Shown: positions 17,345-27,611, numbered from the stretch's first letter. The stretch: DNA of 64,000 nt from Sphingomonas gei (GCF_004792685.1 NZ_SRXT01000001.1:558001-622000), one strand, 5' to 3'. The notes: generated by a model from the letters alone, not told the origin. Program-made: numbers and translations.

Positions 17345-17782
17345 TCATGCCGCCACCTCATCCAGCGGCAGCGCCAGGTCGGCGAAGGCATTGGCGAGGG
17401 CGTGCACAGTGAAGCCTATGCCGGCGGCATCGCGGATGCCGAGCAGGTCGGCGAGCAGCATTTGCGCACGCACAGGATGCTTCCGGATCCCGGCGACCAC
17501 TTCGAGCAAGGTCGCCTCAGGGCCGGTCATGCGCGGGCAGCACCAGGGCGCGATCTGGATCGGCCCGATCGACGCGGCCGACATCTCGGCCATCAATGCG
17601 CGCAGGAGGACCAGCGGCCGCTGGAAGCCCTTGCCGAACGCAGTGACGAAAGCATGCGCGGTACAGGCGTCGTGGAGACCATGCGCACCCATCTGGCGGA
17701 CGCCGAACAGGAGCAGCCGGGCGCCGGCGTCTTCAGGCTGGAGCACGGGCAGAGCGGCGGCAAGCGTATTGGCAGCGGACAT
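17345..17782 (-). CDS. DUF6628-like sphingomonad protein
   Basis: ATG at 17782 follows a GGGAG ribosome binding site and gives 145 residues. The pattern ARLLLFGVRQMGAHGLHDA, then FGKGFQRPLVLLRAL, then IQIAPWCCPRMT matches a small family I recall from sphingomonads and annotated as DUF6628. The CC pair in PWCCPRMT and the helical layout are characteristic. No function is known. It stands alone 72 bp downstream of the end of folC. Confidence 0.65.
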   Translation of the reverse strand: MSAANTLAAALPVLQPEDAGARLLLFGVRQMGAHGLHDACTAHAFVTAFGKGFQRPLVLLRALMAEMSAASIGPIQIAPWCCPRMTGPEATLLEVVAGIRKHPVRAQMLLADLLGIRDAAGIGFTVHALANAFADLALPLDEVAA

Positions 17783-17854
17783 GAGCGACTCCCGCGTGGA
17801 TGATGCGGAGGTTGTCGCGTCTACGCTATTGCAAGTCAATCGCAATAAGTCGTT

Positions 17855-19165
17855 TCAGTCGGGCAGTTCGTCGTTTGCGGCGAGCGCCATACCGGCTAGA
17901 TAGAGCGATCCGAGAACCAGCACGAGCAGTGTGCCCTCGCGCGGGACAGCCGAAAGCGCGGCGGCAATGTCCGGCGCTTCGCCGCTTGCCAGGCCTGCTC
18001 GACGCGCGCGCTCGACGAGATCGGCGGGCGGGTGGTGTGGATGGCCCGGCACCGGCACGGCGGTGAGCGAGCGGGCGATCGGCGCGAACCGGGCGATCAT
18101 CGCGTGGGCATCCTTGTTCTCGAGCATACCGAGCACGAGGTGGAGCGGGCGGTCCCCGGCGATTTGTGCGGCGGCACGGCTCACCGCCTCGGCGGCGTTG
18201 GCGTTATGGCCGCCGTCGAGCCAGAGTTCGGCGCCTGGCGGGAGCAGCGCCGTCAACGGCCCAGGCGACAGGCGCTGCATCCGCGCCGGCCAGCGGGCGC
18301 TTCGCGCGGCGGCGGATAAAGCGGCGTCGGGAACACTAAGGGCGCGCTGATGGCGCAGCGCGGCGATGGCGAGCGCCAGATTGGCCGGCTGATGCGAACC
18401 GGCAAGGGCGGGGAGGGGCGTGATCACTACGCCCTTCGCGTCGCGATAGTGTAGCGCATCGCCGTCGACGTAGTAGGACCAGACCCGTTGCTCGGCGAAG
18501 ACCGGGGCGGCGACGGTCTCGGCGAAGCGGTCGACCACGTCGGCGATGTCGGGTGGATAGGCCATCGTCACCAGCGGCACGCCGGGCTTGGCGATGCCGG
18601 CCTTCTCGGCAGCGATCTGGGCGAGCGTGTCGCCGAGGAACGACTGATGGTCGATGCCGAGCTGGGCGATCGCCGTGACCAGGGGCTCGGGGATGACGTT
18701 GGTCGCGTCGAGCCGGCCGCCGAGTCCGACCTCGACGATGCAGGCATCGGCCGGGGTGCGGGCGAAAGCGAGAAAGGCCGCGGCGGTGGTGACTTCGAAG
18801 AAGCTCGCGCCGATATCGCCGCCTGCATCCAGGACTTCTTCGAGCAGGGGGGCAAGGGCGTCGTCGTCGATCAGCGTGCCGGCGAGGCGGATGCGCTCGT
18901 TGAAGCGGACGAGATGGGGGCTCGAATAGACATGCGTCGTCAGGCCCGCGGCCTCTATCGCGGCGCGGAGGAAGGCGCAGGTCGAGCCCTTGCCGTTGGT
19001 GCCGGCGACATGGAGCACCGGCGGCAGGCGGAGGTGGGGATTGCCGACGCGCTCGAGCAGCAGGGTGATGCGCTCAAGGCCGAGGATATCGGCACCGGGG
19101 GATAGCGCGGTCAGGCGATCGAGCTGGCGCTGGACGGCGGGGCTGGAGGAGGTGGCGAAGTCCAT
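17855..19165 (-). CDS. folC: Folylpolyglutamate synthase / dihydrofolate synthase
   Basis: The 436-residue protein joins glutamate to dihydropteroate and to folates, finishing folate synthesis and extending polyglutamate tails. The ATP loop HVAGTNGKGSTCAFL lies near residue 50, followed by SSPHLVRFNERIR, VEVGLGGRLDATN and LDGGHNANAAEA. The start at 19165 (MDFATSSS) is preferred over an upstream frame that is repeat sequence. It follows accD on the minus strand with a repeat element between them, an order common in proteobacteria. Confidence 0.92.
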   Translation of the reverse strand: MDFATSSSPAVQRQLDRLTALSPGADILGLERITLLLERVGNPHLRLPPVLHVAGTNGKGSTCAFLRAAIEAAGLTTHVYSSPHLVRFNERIRLAGTLIDDDALAPLLEEVLDAGGDIGASFFEVTTAAAFLAFARTPADACIVEVGLGGRLDATNVIPEPLVTAIAQLGIDHQSFLGDTLAQIAAEKAGIAKPGVPLVTMAYPPDIADVVDRFAETVAAPVFAEQRVWSYYVDGDALHYRDAKGVVITPLPALAGSHQPANLALAIAALRHQRALSVPDAALSAAARSARWPARMQRLSPGPLTALLPPGAELWLDGGHNANAAEAVSRAAAQIAGDRPLHLVLGMLENKDAHAMIARFAPIARSLTAVPVPGHPHHPPADLVERARRAGLASGEAPDIAAALSAVPREGTLLVLVLGSLYLAGMALAANDELPD

Positions 19166-19171
19166 CTTACT

Positions 19172-19272
19172 CCCTCTCCCCTTCAGGGGAGAGGGCCGGG
19201 GAGAGGGGCAGTGTCGAGAGGGCATTGCACTTGCCCCTCTCCCCAGCCCTCTCCCCGCGAGCGGGGAGAGGG
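19172..19272. repeat. Nested inverted repeat of CCCTCTCCCC type
   Basis: Two perfect hairpins flank the element: CCCTCTCCCC/GGGGAGAGGG at 19172-19195, and a 12-bp version extended by GC at 19247-19272. Between them a third inverted pair is made by 19198-19210 and 19232-19244. The element fills the accD-folC gap. Related elements lie at 27669-27799 and 33061-33152. Confidence 0.7.
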
Positions 19273-19279
19273 AGCAGAA

Positions 19280-20140
19280 TCACGCCGCCGCTTTCGCGTC
19301 GGTGAGCAGGCCGATCAGCCGGCCGAGCACTTCGCGCAGGTCCTTGCGGTGCTCGACCCGGTCGACCAGCCCGTGGTCGCGATAATATTCCGAGGTCTGG
19401 AAATCGTCGGGCAGCTTTTCGCGGATCGTGTTCTCGATCACCCGGCGGCCGGTGAAAGCGAGCGTCGCACGCGGCTCGGCGATCTGGACGTCGCCGAGCA
19501 TCGCATAGGCCGCCATCACCCCGCCTGAAGTGGGATCGGTGAGCACGACGATATAGGGCAGGCCGGCATCGTGGAGCATCTCGATCGCGACGGTGGTACG
19601 CGGCATCTGCATCAGGCTGAGGATGCCCTCCTGCATGCGTGCGCCGCCCGATGCAGTGAACACGATGTACGGCGCGGCCGCGGCGATCGCCGCCTCGACT
19701 CCGTGGATGAACGCCTCGCCGACTGCCTGGCCCATCGATCCGCCCATGAAGGCGAAGTCCTGGACGCCGATCACCGCCTTCTGGCCGAGGATCGTGCCCG
19801 AGGCGTTGAGGAACGCATCGGGCTCGCCGGTCGCGGTGCGCGCCGCCTTGAGGCGGGCAGGATAGGGCTTCTGGTCGCGGAACCTGAGCGGGTCGTCGAC
19901 CACCTTGGGGCTGGTCAGGACGGTGAAGCTGCCCTCGTCGAACAGATATTCGAAGCGGCGGGCCGGGCCGATGCGCTCATGATGGTCGCAAGTCGGGCAG
20001 ACGTAGAGATTTTCCTCCAGCTCCTTGGAGAACACCATCGTCCCGCAACCCTTGCACTTGTGCCAGAGATTGTCGGGGCTCTCGTTGGTCTTGGTCGTCA
20101 CATAGGCGAGTGCGTTACGGACGCGACTGATCCAGCTCAT
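19280..20140 (-). CDS. accD: Acetyl-CoA carboxylase carboxyltransferase subunit beta
   Basis: This 286-residue subunit forms the carboxyltransferase with AccA and makes malonyl-CoA for fatty acid synthesis. The N-terminal zinc ribbon has C29, C32 (CKGC) and C48, C51 (CPTC). Further on, TASGGARMQEG and LTDPTSGGVMAAYAMLGD are the crotonase-fold motifs of the family. The ATG at 20140 overlaps the trpA stop (ATGA), so accD is translated with the trp genes. Confidence 0.95.
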   Translation of the reverse strand: MSWISRVRNALAYVTTKTNESPDNLWHKCKGCGTMVFSKELEENLYVCPTCDHHERIGPARRFEYLFDEGSFTVLTSPKVVDDPLRFRDQKPYPARLKAARTATGEPDAFLNASGTILGQKAVIGVQDFAFMGGSMGQAVGEAFIHGVEAAIAAAAPYIVFTASGGARMQEGILSLMQMPRTTVAIEMLHDAGLPYIVVLTDPTSGGVMAAYAMLGDVQIAEPRATLAFTGRRVIENTIREKLPDDFQTSEYYRDHGLVDRVEHRKDLREVLGRLIGLLTDAKAAA

Positions 20141-20949
20141 GCGACTTCCTTGCGGGCGGCGGCGAGCGCCGCGGAGAGGGACTGGATATAGGCGCGGACC
20201 TGCGCGGGCGCATCGGGCCCATGCTTGCCGACCAGTTCGACGATCGCCGAGCCGACGACGACGCCATCGGCGACGCGACCGATCTGCGCCGCCTGCTCGG
20301 GGGTGCGCACCCCGAAACCTACCGCGATCGGCAGGTCGGTGGCGGCCTTGAGCCGGGCGACGGCGTCTTCGATCGAGGATTGCGCGGCCTGCTGGAGGCC
20401 GGTGATCCCGGCGACCGAGACGTAATAGACGAAGCCGGAGGCGCCGGCGAGGACCGCGGGGAGCCGGGCGGCGTCGGTGGTCGGCGTGGCGAGCCGGATC
20501 GGGGCGATGCCCTGTTCGCGGAGCATCGGCCCGAGCGCATCGTCTTCCTCGGGCGGAATGTCGACGCAGATCACGCCGTCGACGCCCGCGTCGCTGGCGG
20601 CGCGCGCGAACCATTCGGCGCCGCGGCGGACCATGGGGTTGGCATAGCCCATCAGCACCAGCGGCACTTCCGGATGACGCGCGCGGAACTCGCGGGCGAT
20701 GGCGAGCACGTCGGCGGTGCGCGTGCCCGCGGCGAGGCTGCGGATATTGGCGGCCTGGATCGGCGGGCCGTCGGCCATCGGATCGGTGAACGGCATGCCG
20801 AGCTCGATCACGTCGGCACCGCCCTGGACGAGCGCATCGAGGATCGCGCCGGTGGCGGCGGGGGTCGGGTCACCGGCGGTGACGAAGGCGATGAGCGCGG
20901 CGCGGTGCTTTTCGGCCGCGCAGGCGAAGACGGAGGCTAAGCGAGTCAT
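20137..20949 (-). CDS. trpA: Tryptophan synthase alpha chain
   Basis: This 270-residue TIM-barrel enzyme cleaves indole-3-glycerol phosphate to indole, which is channelled to TrpB. E49 and D60, in IELGMPFTDPMADGP, are the catalytic pair, and GFVYYVSVAGITG and VGFGVRTPEQ bind substrate phosphate. Its start overlaps the stop of a 78-aa gene and its stop overlaps accD, both ATGA. In most bacteria trpB and trpA are directly joined; here a small gene separates them. Confidence 0.95.
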   Translation of the reverse strand: MTRLASVFACAAEKHRAALIAFVTAGDPTPAATGAILDALVQGGADVIELGMPFTDPMADGPPIQAANIRSLAAGTRTADVLAIAREFRARHPEVPLVLMGYANPMVRRGAEWFARAASDAGVDGVICVDIPPEEDDALGPMLREQGIAPIRLATPTTDAARLPAVLAGASGFVYYVSVAGITGLQQAAQSSIEDAVARLKAATDLPIAVGFGVRTPEQAAQIGRVADGVVVGSAIVELVGKHGPDAPAQVRAYIQSLSAALAAARKEVA

Positions 20950-21178
20950 CGAATTAGAGCCGAAGAGTCTTGAACCAACAGATCTAACAGGCGCTGGAGC
21001 GCGGCAGACTCATCGGGAAAGAGTTCCTTGCCGGTCTCAAGTCCGCGCTCGCTGTAGAAGACTTTGTATTCCGCTCCCTCATTCGCAAGAACATAGCTTT
21101 CACTGGGTCGGCCATCGAGGTCATACGCGGTAGGGTCTATCCCAAGCATCGTGGCTTTTTCGACAAATTCACCGCGTG

Positions 21179-21182
<4 letters not shown>
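20946..21182 (-). CDS. Small immunity-like protein inside the trp operon
   Basis: This 78-residue frame starts in the trpB stop (ATG 21182, ATGA) and ends in the trpA start (ATGA at 20949), so it is exactly fitted between them. The sequence has [20 protein letters not shown], then a central [19 protein letters not shown] and [18 protein letters not shown]. The YxVFYSERG...F..E..A...LL pattern resembles small stand-alone immunity proteins found with polymorphic toxins, which I recall only in general form. It is not any known Trp enzyme. The double coupling and coherent codon use support a real gene. Confidence 0.65.
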
Positions 21183-22404
<1,222 letters not shown>

Positions 22405-22408
<4 letters not shown>

Positions 22409-23055
22409 AGAGCGGCCAATGCCTTAAGGAATGCGGCGATCTTGTCCACATTCTTGATGCCGGGGGCGGATTCGACCCCCGAGGAGACGTCGACCGAAGT
22501 CGCGCCGGTGACGCGCACCGCCTCGACGACGTTGTCGGGGGTGAGGCCGCCGGAGAGCGACCAGGGCAGCGGATGCGAATGCCCCTGAAGCAGGGTCCAG
22601 TCGAAGCGCAGGCCCATGCCGCCGGGGAGCGCGGCCGAATCCGGCGTCTTGGCGTCATAGAGGATGCGGTCAGCGGCCTGGGCGAAGCGCGAAGCCATGG
22701 CGAGATCGGCGCGAGTCTTCACCGCGATCGCGGCCCAGACCTCGCGGCGCGTGCGCGCGCGGATCGCCGCCACCCGATCGGGCGCGGTCTTGTGGAGCTG
22801 GATCGCGTCGAGGCGGCCCGCGGCGATCGCGGCATCGAGCAATGCGTCGTCGGGATCGACGAAGACGCCGACCTTTCGCACCTGCGCGGGAACACGGTGG
22901 GCGAGGCCCGATGCCCGATCGAGTGCGAGGTTGCGCGGCGACGGCGCGAAGAACACGAAACCGACCTGCGCGGCGCCGTGGCTGACCGCGGCGTCGAGCG
23001 TGGCCGGCGTCGAAAGGCCGCAGATCTTGGCAGTAAGGGGCATCGCCGACGCCAT
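22405..23055 (-). CDS. trpF: Phosphoribosylanthranilate isomerase
   Basis: This 216-residue TIM-barrel enzyme isomerises phosphoribosylanthranilate in tryptophan synthesis. KICGL carries the catalytic Cys (C12 from the 23055 start), [12 protein letters not shown] and [11 protein letters not shown] follow, and VDVSSGVE is the phosphate-binding end motif. The ATG at 23043 (MPLTAKICG) is an alternative start. It follows the GNAT gene by 5 bases and overlaps trpB. Confidence 0.94.
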
Positions 23056-23060
23056 AAGCC

Positions 23061-23573
23061 TCAGGCGAGCGACTTGACCAGTACCGTCATGAACAGCGGC
23101 GGATCGACCGCGAAGATGAAGTCTCGGCGCTCGCCGGTCCGGGCATAGCCGCGGCGCTCGTACCAGCCGATCAACCGGTGCCGCACGTCGATGACGGTCA
23201 TCTCGATGCGGTCGGCGCCGAGAACGTCGCGCGCGCAGGCCTCGGCCGCGGCGAGCAATTGCTTGCCTGCTCCCGCCGTCTGCAGCGCCGGATCGACGCA
23301 GAGCAGACCGAGATAGGCGAGCCCGTCACCCTTGTCGGCGACATTGACGCAGCCGATGACGGCGCCGCCGTTCTCGGCGATCAACAGGCGCTGCGCAGGG
23401 TCCGCGACGATTGCCTGCAGCGTCCCGATGTCGGTGCGCTGCCCCTGGAGGAGATCGGCCTCGTGGGTCCAGCCCTGGCGCGCGGACTCGCCGCGATAGG
23501 CACGCTCGATCACCGGATGGAGCGCTGGCAGGTGTCGAGGACTGGCGACGCGAATGGTCACGATCTCAGGCAT
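23061..23573 (-). CDS. GNAT family N-acetyltransferase
   Basis: This 170-residue protein has the GNAT fold: LGLLCVDPALQTAGAGKQLLAAAE is motif A with the acetyl-CoA loop (here QTAGAG), followed by MTVIDVRHRLIGWYERRGY. The substrate is unknown. It is the first gene of the unit that continues into trpF, trpB, the 78-aa gene, trpA and accD. A 20-bp perfect palindrome sits directly upstream of its start codon. Confidence 0.8.
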   Translation of the reverse strand: MPEIVTIRVASPRHLPALHPVIERAYRGESARQGWTHEADLLQGQRTDIGTLQAIVADPAQRLLIAENGGAVIGCVNVADKGDGLAYLGLLCVDPALQTAGAGKQLLAAAEACARDVLGADRIEMTVIDVRHRLIGWYERRGYARTGERRDFIFAVDPPLFMTVLVKSLA

Positions 23574-23581
23574 GGCGCGCT

Positions 23582-23601
23582 ATCTCCGACGCGTCGGAGA
23601 T
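23582..23601. promoter_or_regulatory. Perfect 20-bp palindrome before the GNAT-trp unit
   Basis: ATCTCCGACGCGTCGGAGAT is a perfect palindrome. It ends 8 bases upstream of the minus-strand start codon at 23573, and its right arm holds the GGAG that would serve as ribosome binding site. It could be a dimeric repressor operator or an RNA hairpin that masks the binding site. No poly-T tract follows. Confidence 0.45.
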
Positions 23602-23833
23602 TTTGGCAAGTGGGGGCGCGGCCATGGCCGGTGGCGGTCCAGGTCGCGAATCCCTAAACGACCGCTTTCGGAACAAGGGTCGGGCGTCGGAGACTGGGTG
23701 GAGAGCCAAAGGACGGCTTTTGGGGAGGGCAGGTGCGATAGCCGACATTGCGCGGCGCCGCCCTTTCCCGAAAAAGGGCGGCGGGAAAGATCATACTGTC
23801 GAAAACGTCGCTGCCGACCGCCCCTTGCGTCCC

Positions 23834-24781
23834 TCACGTCGTAGCGAGATCGTCCCGTGCCATCCATTCGAAGAATTGCTTGGGTCCGGTTGATCGCTGC
23901 TTGGTCTCCATGCGGTAACGCGGCAGGAACGATGCCCGAATAAAGGCCTTCATGGCCGTCGGCATCGAAGGACGATCGTCGTGGAAGCGGACCCTGCCCT
24001 CGTTCAACGCCTCAAGCGTCTGCGTATCGTCCAGCCATTGCTCCAATGAACCGAACCGCTGCAGGAACCCCTGTTCGACCTCTGGTCGGTTCCTGTCGAT
24101 AAACCGATAGTCCACCGGACGGCCTATCTCTTCGCTCAGGATATCGGCGATTTTCGACATCGAGTAGTCGGCGCCCAACTCGTGCACGATGCGGTGCTGG
24201 CCGGTCGGATCCAGCAACTGACCGGCGGCGAAATCGGCGATGTCGTCCGTGGCGACCCAGGGTGCTTCGACGTCCAGGCCCAACGACCAGGCGATCCGGC
24301 CATGCTCCACGATCGGGTCGATGAAGCCGAACAGGTTTTCCATGAACCAGCCGGCTTGCAGATGTACCAGATCGATGTCGCTCAGGCGGTTGAGGATCTG
24401 ATCGAGCTGGTAGAACGGCTGGAAGTGGCCGGTGCTTCCTCTGACCCCCGACCCCATGGCCGTAAGGCTGACCGCGCGCTTGACCGGGGAGTGGCGCAGC
24501 GCGTCGAAGAACCGGAGGGCGACCTCCGAATAGTGGCCGTGGATGTTGTTCCAGTCGGTCTTGACCATGAGGAACGCGGCATCGGCCTCGTGGAAAAACC
24601 GGTCGAGGTCTCCTGTCCCGGCGTCGAAGCTCCCGATGAACGGGTCGGCACCGATCTCGACCAAGGCGTCCAGGGCCGGACCCCCTCTCGACAGGGCCCT
24701 GACCTGATGGCCGGCGCCGAGCAGGGTTCGCGTGAGCTTCGCACCGATTCGTCCGGTGGCACCGACAACAGCAATTCGCAT
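23834..24781 (-). CDS. NmrA/SDR-family NAD(P)-binding protein
   Basis: The 315-residue protein starts at ATG 24781, with GGAG six bases upstream; a frame with earlier ATGs exists. RIAVVGATGRIGAKLTRTLL is the Rossmann glycine-rich motif of atypical SDRs, and the later layout (AGWFMENLFGFIDPIVEHG, PWVATDDIADFAA) fits NmrA/YtfG-like proteins. These act as NAD(P)H-dependent quinone or sugar reductases or redox-sensing regulators. It is divergent from an AraC-type regulator 69 bp away, which probably controls it. Confidence 0.82.
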   Translation of the reverse strand: MRIAVVGATGRIGAKLTRTLLGAGHQVRALSRGGPALDALVEIGADPFIGSFDAGTGDLDRFFHEADAAFLMVKTDWNNIHGHYSEVALRFFDALRHSPVKRAVSLTAMGSGVRGSTGHFQPFYQLDQILNRLSDIDLVHLQAGWFMENLFGFIDPIVEHGRIAWSLGLDVEAPWVATDDIADFAAGQLLDPTGQHRIVHELGADYSMSKIADILSEEIGRPVDYRFIDRNRPEVEQGFLQRFGSLEQWLDDTQTLEALNEGRVRFHDDRPSMPTAMKAFIRASFLPRYRMETKQRSTGPKQFFEWMARDDLATT

Positions 24782-24850
24782 GGCATTCTCCATCATTCGC
24801 GATGGACCTTACCGAGTTGCCATGGGGGCAGTAACTCGCGATAATGCCAT

Positions 24851-25654
24851 ATGATCGTCAGATTAGGCCAACTCGCTGGGGGTGACACATCCTGTCATAC
24901 CGCCGTGGTGTTAGGCGGGTCGGACCGAGCGGCAACCGCCGTCCATCTCGACTTCGCCGGCTATGAAGCGGAGATGCCCCACCATCATCATCGGCAGGGC
25001 CAGCTCATCCTAGCCTTGCATGGCGCCGTCACCTGCACGGCGGCCGATGGCCTGTGGATCGTGCCGCCGACATGCGCCGTTTGGATCCCTGGCGGCGTAC
25101 CGCACAGCAACCGCCCCACCCCCAACGCGCGGCTAGCGTACCTCTTCGTGGAACCCGGCGCAGCGGACATGCCGCAGAACTGCTGCACGCTCTCGATCTC
25201 TCCGATGGTCCGCGAGATGATCCTGCGCCTGGCGGACGCACCGACGGCGTCCGCGCTGGACGACCATTTTGGCCGCCTTGCCCGGGTGCTCCTCGACGAG
25301 TTGACGCTGATGCCGGAAAGCGGTCTCAGGCTACCCACGTCCGCGCATCCCAAGATCGCTCTGGTGACCGGGCTGCTTGCCGCAACGCCGGGGGATTGGC
25401 GCCCATTGGGGGAATGGGCGAAACACGTCGCGATGAGCGAACGATCCTTCAAGCGGCTCATGGTCCAGGAGACGGGGCTCAGCTTCGGGCGATGGCGGCG
25501 CCAGCTCCACCTTCTCATCGCGCTACGGGAACTCGCGAGCGGCGCGAGTGTCCAGCATGTATCCGGCATCCTCGGATACGAGTCACCTACCGCATTCATC
25601 GTTATGTTCAAGAAGGCGATGGGAACGACGCCGGCACGGTATCTCGCAAAGTGA
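24851..25654 (+). CDS. AraC/XylS-family transcriptional regulator
   Basis: This 267-residue regulator has an N-terminal cupin-like sensing half, with EMPHHHHRQGQLILAL and WIVPPTCAVWIPGGVPHS. Its C-terminal AraC double HTH has WAKHVAMSERSFKRLMVQET and YESPTAFIVMFKKAMGTTPARY. The layout fits regulators of divergently placed oxidoreductase genes, here the NmrA-like gene. The inducer is unknown. Confidence 0.87.
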   Translation: MIVRLGQLAGGDTSCHTAVVLGGSDRAATAVHLDFAGYEAEMPHHHHRQGQLILALHGAVTCTAADGLWIVPPTCAVWIPGGVPHSNRPTPNARLAYLFVEPGAADMPQNCCTLSISPMVREMILRLADAPTASALDDHFGRLARVLLDELTLMPESGLRLPTSAHPKIALVTGLLAATPGDWRPLGEWAKHVAMSERSFKRLMVQETGLSFGRWRRQLHLLIALRELASGASVQHVSGILGYESPTAFIVMFKKAMGTTPARYLAK

Positions 25655-25929
25655 TCCGTCGTACCGCGCTTCACGAAGCATCCGACATACTTGTTACCGG
25701 TTGGGAACTCTGACCGGGAACGTGGCCGCGCCTATCGCGCAGGCGACGGGCTTCGGGTCTCGCTTTGCCAAAACCCGTTCCAGATTGCCCTATCCCGAAA
25801 CTGCCGCTCGGAGATGGAGATCGAGAAGGATCGCGCTGAAAGAATGGCTGCTTTCAGTGGCCCGCATCGCTCAACTGAACAGCCGAATCTGGGGCGGAAG
25901 CCGATAGGCGGCTTTTATGGGTCTACGGC

Positions 25930-26604
25930 CTAGTTGGTGGCGGGCAGGAAAACGTCGCTCAGCCCGTAATTGCCCTTGCAATACTGCTTGCAGCCGGCCG
26001 AGGCACTGGTGTCGATCCGCGTGACATTCCCGGTCTTGTCCCGGCTGAGGAGGAAGTCGATCCTGCAGGCGCCCGCGCTCCAATGTGCCTTGGCCGCGGA
26101 GGCGATCGTGGCGATCGCGCCAGCCTCGCTGTCGTTCGCGGGGAGTTTGCACAGTTGCTCGCCCTCGCGATCGCGAGCGAGCGCGAAGTCGAACTGGTTG
26201 GTGCCGATATGGGTGATCGTCAGCGTGGCGACGTCCGCGGTCTTGTAGCTCGCTTCCCAAGTTTCTGCGTCGAAGGTGCGAAGCGTGTCGCGCCGTTGGG
26301 TGTAGCTGGCTGCGACCGTTGCGGGATCGCATTTGGCGACGCAGCCGGCGCGTAGAATCTGCTGCCAGTCGCGCTGCTGACGGCGCAGACTTGCTTTGTC
26401 GAAGATTTGCGCGAGCTTGGCTTTGTAGAGCGCGGCGACTTCGCCATCGAGCTTCGAAAGCCCGGGACTGGCGCAGATCGTCTTCTCGAGCGGATGACTG
26501 GCCTTGGCGCAGTCGAAGCTGGCGGATTGGAGCGGGGTCGCGGCATGGAGGCCGAACAAGGCGAGCAGCAGCGCAAAAAGTCCGAAACCTGCGATCCGCA
26601 CCAT
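25930..26604 (-). CDS. LprI-like secreted protein (DUF1311 domain)
   Basis: This 224-residue protein has a signal peptide (FGLFALLLALFGLHAATP) followed by the LprI/DUF1311 module. That module reads FDCAKASHPLEKTICASPGLSKLDGEVA, with its Cys-Cys pattern, to QQRDWQQILRAGC. LprI of mycobacteria inhibits lysozyme; most bacterial members are uncharacterised periplasmic proteins. The C-terminal half holds additional cysteines (QLCKLP, GACRID, GCKQYC). It is 12 bp upstream-facing from pyrF in the same direction. Confidence 0.75.
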   Translation of the reverse strand: MVRIAGFGLFALLLALFGLHAATPLQSASFDCAKASHPLEKTICASPGLSKLDGEVAALYKAKLAQIFDKASLRRQQRDWQQILRAGCVAKCDPATVAASYTQRRDTLRTFDAETWEASYKTADVATLTITHIGTNQFDFALARDREGEQLCKLPANDSEAGAIATIASAAKAHWSAGACRIDFLLSRDKTGNVTRIDTSASAGCKQYCKGNYGLSDVFLPATN

Positions 26605-26616
26605 ATCCGCTCTCCG

Positions 26617-27291
26617 CTATAAGGTTGCCTCTATGTCGCGCGCCGCCTGATCCGGGTCTTCCGCCTGGGTGATCGGCCGCCCGACGACGAGAATCGAGGC
26701 GCCGGCGTCGAGCGCCGCACGCGGCGTGACGACGCGCTTCTGGTCGCCAACCACACCGTTGGCGGGGCGCACGCCGGGGACGACGAAGAAGCCGTGGGGC
26801 CACGCCTTTTTCGCCGCGGCCACCTCCTCGCCCGAGCAGACGATCCCGTCGACCCCCGCCGATTTCGCCAATTCGGCGAGCCGCACTACCTGCTCGTGCG
26901 GATCGGGGCTGAGGCCGATCGAGACGAGATCGCGATCATCGAGGCTGGTCAGCATGGTCACCGCGACGACCTTGGTGCCGCTGGGCGCGGCCGCCTTGGC
27001 GTCTTCGAGCATCGCGCGGCCGCCGGCGGCATGGACGGTTAGGATCGCCGGCTCGAGCGGACGCAGCGCCTGGATCGCCTTGGCGACGGTGTTGGGGATA
27101 TCGTGGAACTTGAGGTCGAGGAAGATCGGCAGTCCGATCTCAGCCATTTCGCGCACGCCGTGGCGGCCATTGGCCATGAAGAACTCGAGGCCGAGCTTGA
27201 TCCCGCCGACATGGTTGCGGACCCGCTGCGCGATGCTGCGGGCGCGATCAATGTCGGGGGTGTCGAGCGCGACGTACAGCGGCGCGCTCAT
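26617..27291 (-). CDS. pyrF: Orotidine 5'-phosphate decarboxylase
   Basis: This 224-residue TIM-barrel enzyme makes UMP from OMP. The catalytic set is visible as FLDLKFHDIPNT (Asp-Lys-Asp) together with GIKLGLEFF, and VVGRPITQAEDP is the phosphate-binding end. The ATG at 27291 overlaps the stop of the LapA-like gene (ATGA). It heads towards the trp genes in the same orientation, but other genes separate them. Confidence 0.95.
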   Translation of the reverse strand: MSAPLYVALDTPDIDRARSIAQRVRNHVGGIKLGLEFFMANGRHGVREMAEIGLPIFLDLKFHDIPNTVAKAIQALRPLEPAILTVHAAGGRAMLEDAKAAAPSGTKVVAVTMLTSLDDRDLVSIGLSPDPHEQVVRLAELAKSAGVDGIVCSGEEVAAAKKAWPHGFFVVPGVRPANGVVGDQKRVVTPRAALDAGASILVVGRPITQAEDPDQAARDIEATL

Positions 27292-27611
27292 GGCAGCGGA
27301 TCGGCGATCAGCGGCGGGGTGGGGGAGATCGCGATGCTCGTGGAAGGCTCGGGGGAAACTGCGCGCAGATCGGCGAGCGCCCGCTCGAGTCCGGCAAGCC
27401 GCTGGCGTGAGCGCCAGCGTAGCGTCTGATAGGCGACCAGCGGCGGCAACAGGCCGACCAGGAAGGTGATGACCAGCAGCAGCGGCAGGCTGAAATCGGC
27501 GACGAGCCCCCCCCACAACCGGATATCGACGCGCTCGTCGCCATTGTAGATCACAAAGGCCGCGACGAGGCCGCCCAGCAACAGCCAGAACAGCACCTTC
27601 AGAAACCGCAT
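27288..27611 (-). CDS. LapA-domain (DUF1049) membrane protein
   Basis: This 107-residue protein has two hydrophobic helices (FLKVLFWLLLGGLVAAFVIY and LPLLLVITFLVGLLPPLVAY) with a WGGLVADFSLP linker, the LapA/DUF1049 pattern, then a Pro/Ser-rich tail. Family members in E. coli work near lipopolysaccharide assembly control. It is coupled to pyrF. Confidence 0.8.
   Translation of the reverse strand: MRFLKVLFWLLLGGLVAAFVIYNGDERVDIRLWGGLVADFSLPLLLVITFLVGLLPPLVAYQTLRWRSRQRLAGLERALADLRAVSPEPSTSIAISPTPPLIADPLP

Noticed and set aside
24967..25000. His-rich stretch (PHHHHRQ) in the AraC-type regulator, suggestive of a cloning tag or metal site
   Set aside because: It lies inside the cupin-like sensing domain where His-rich metal- or ligand-binding motifs are expected.
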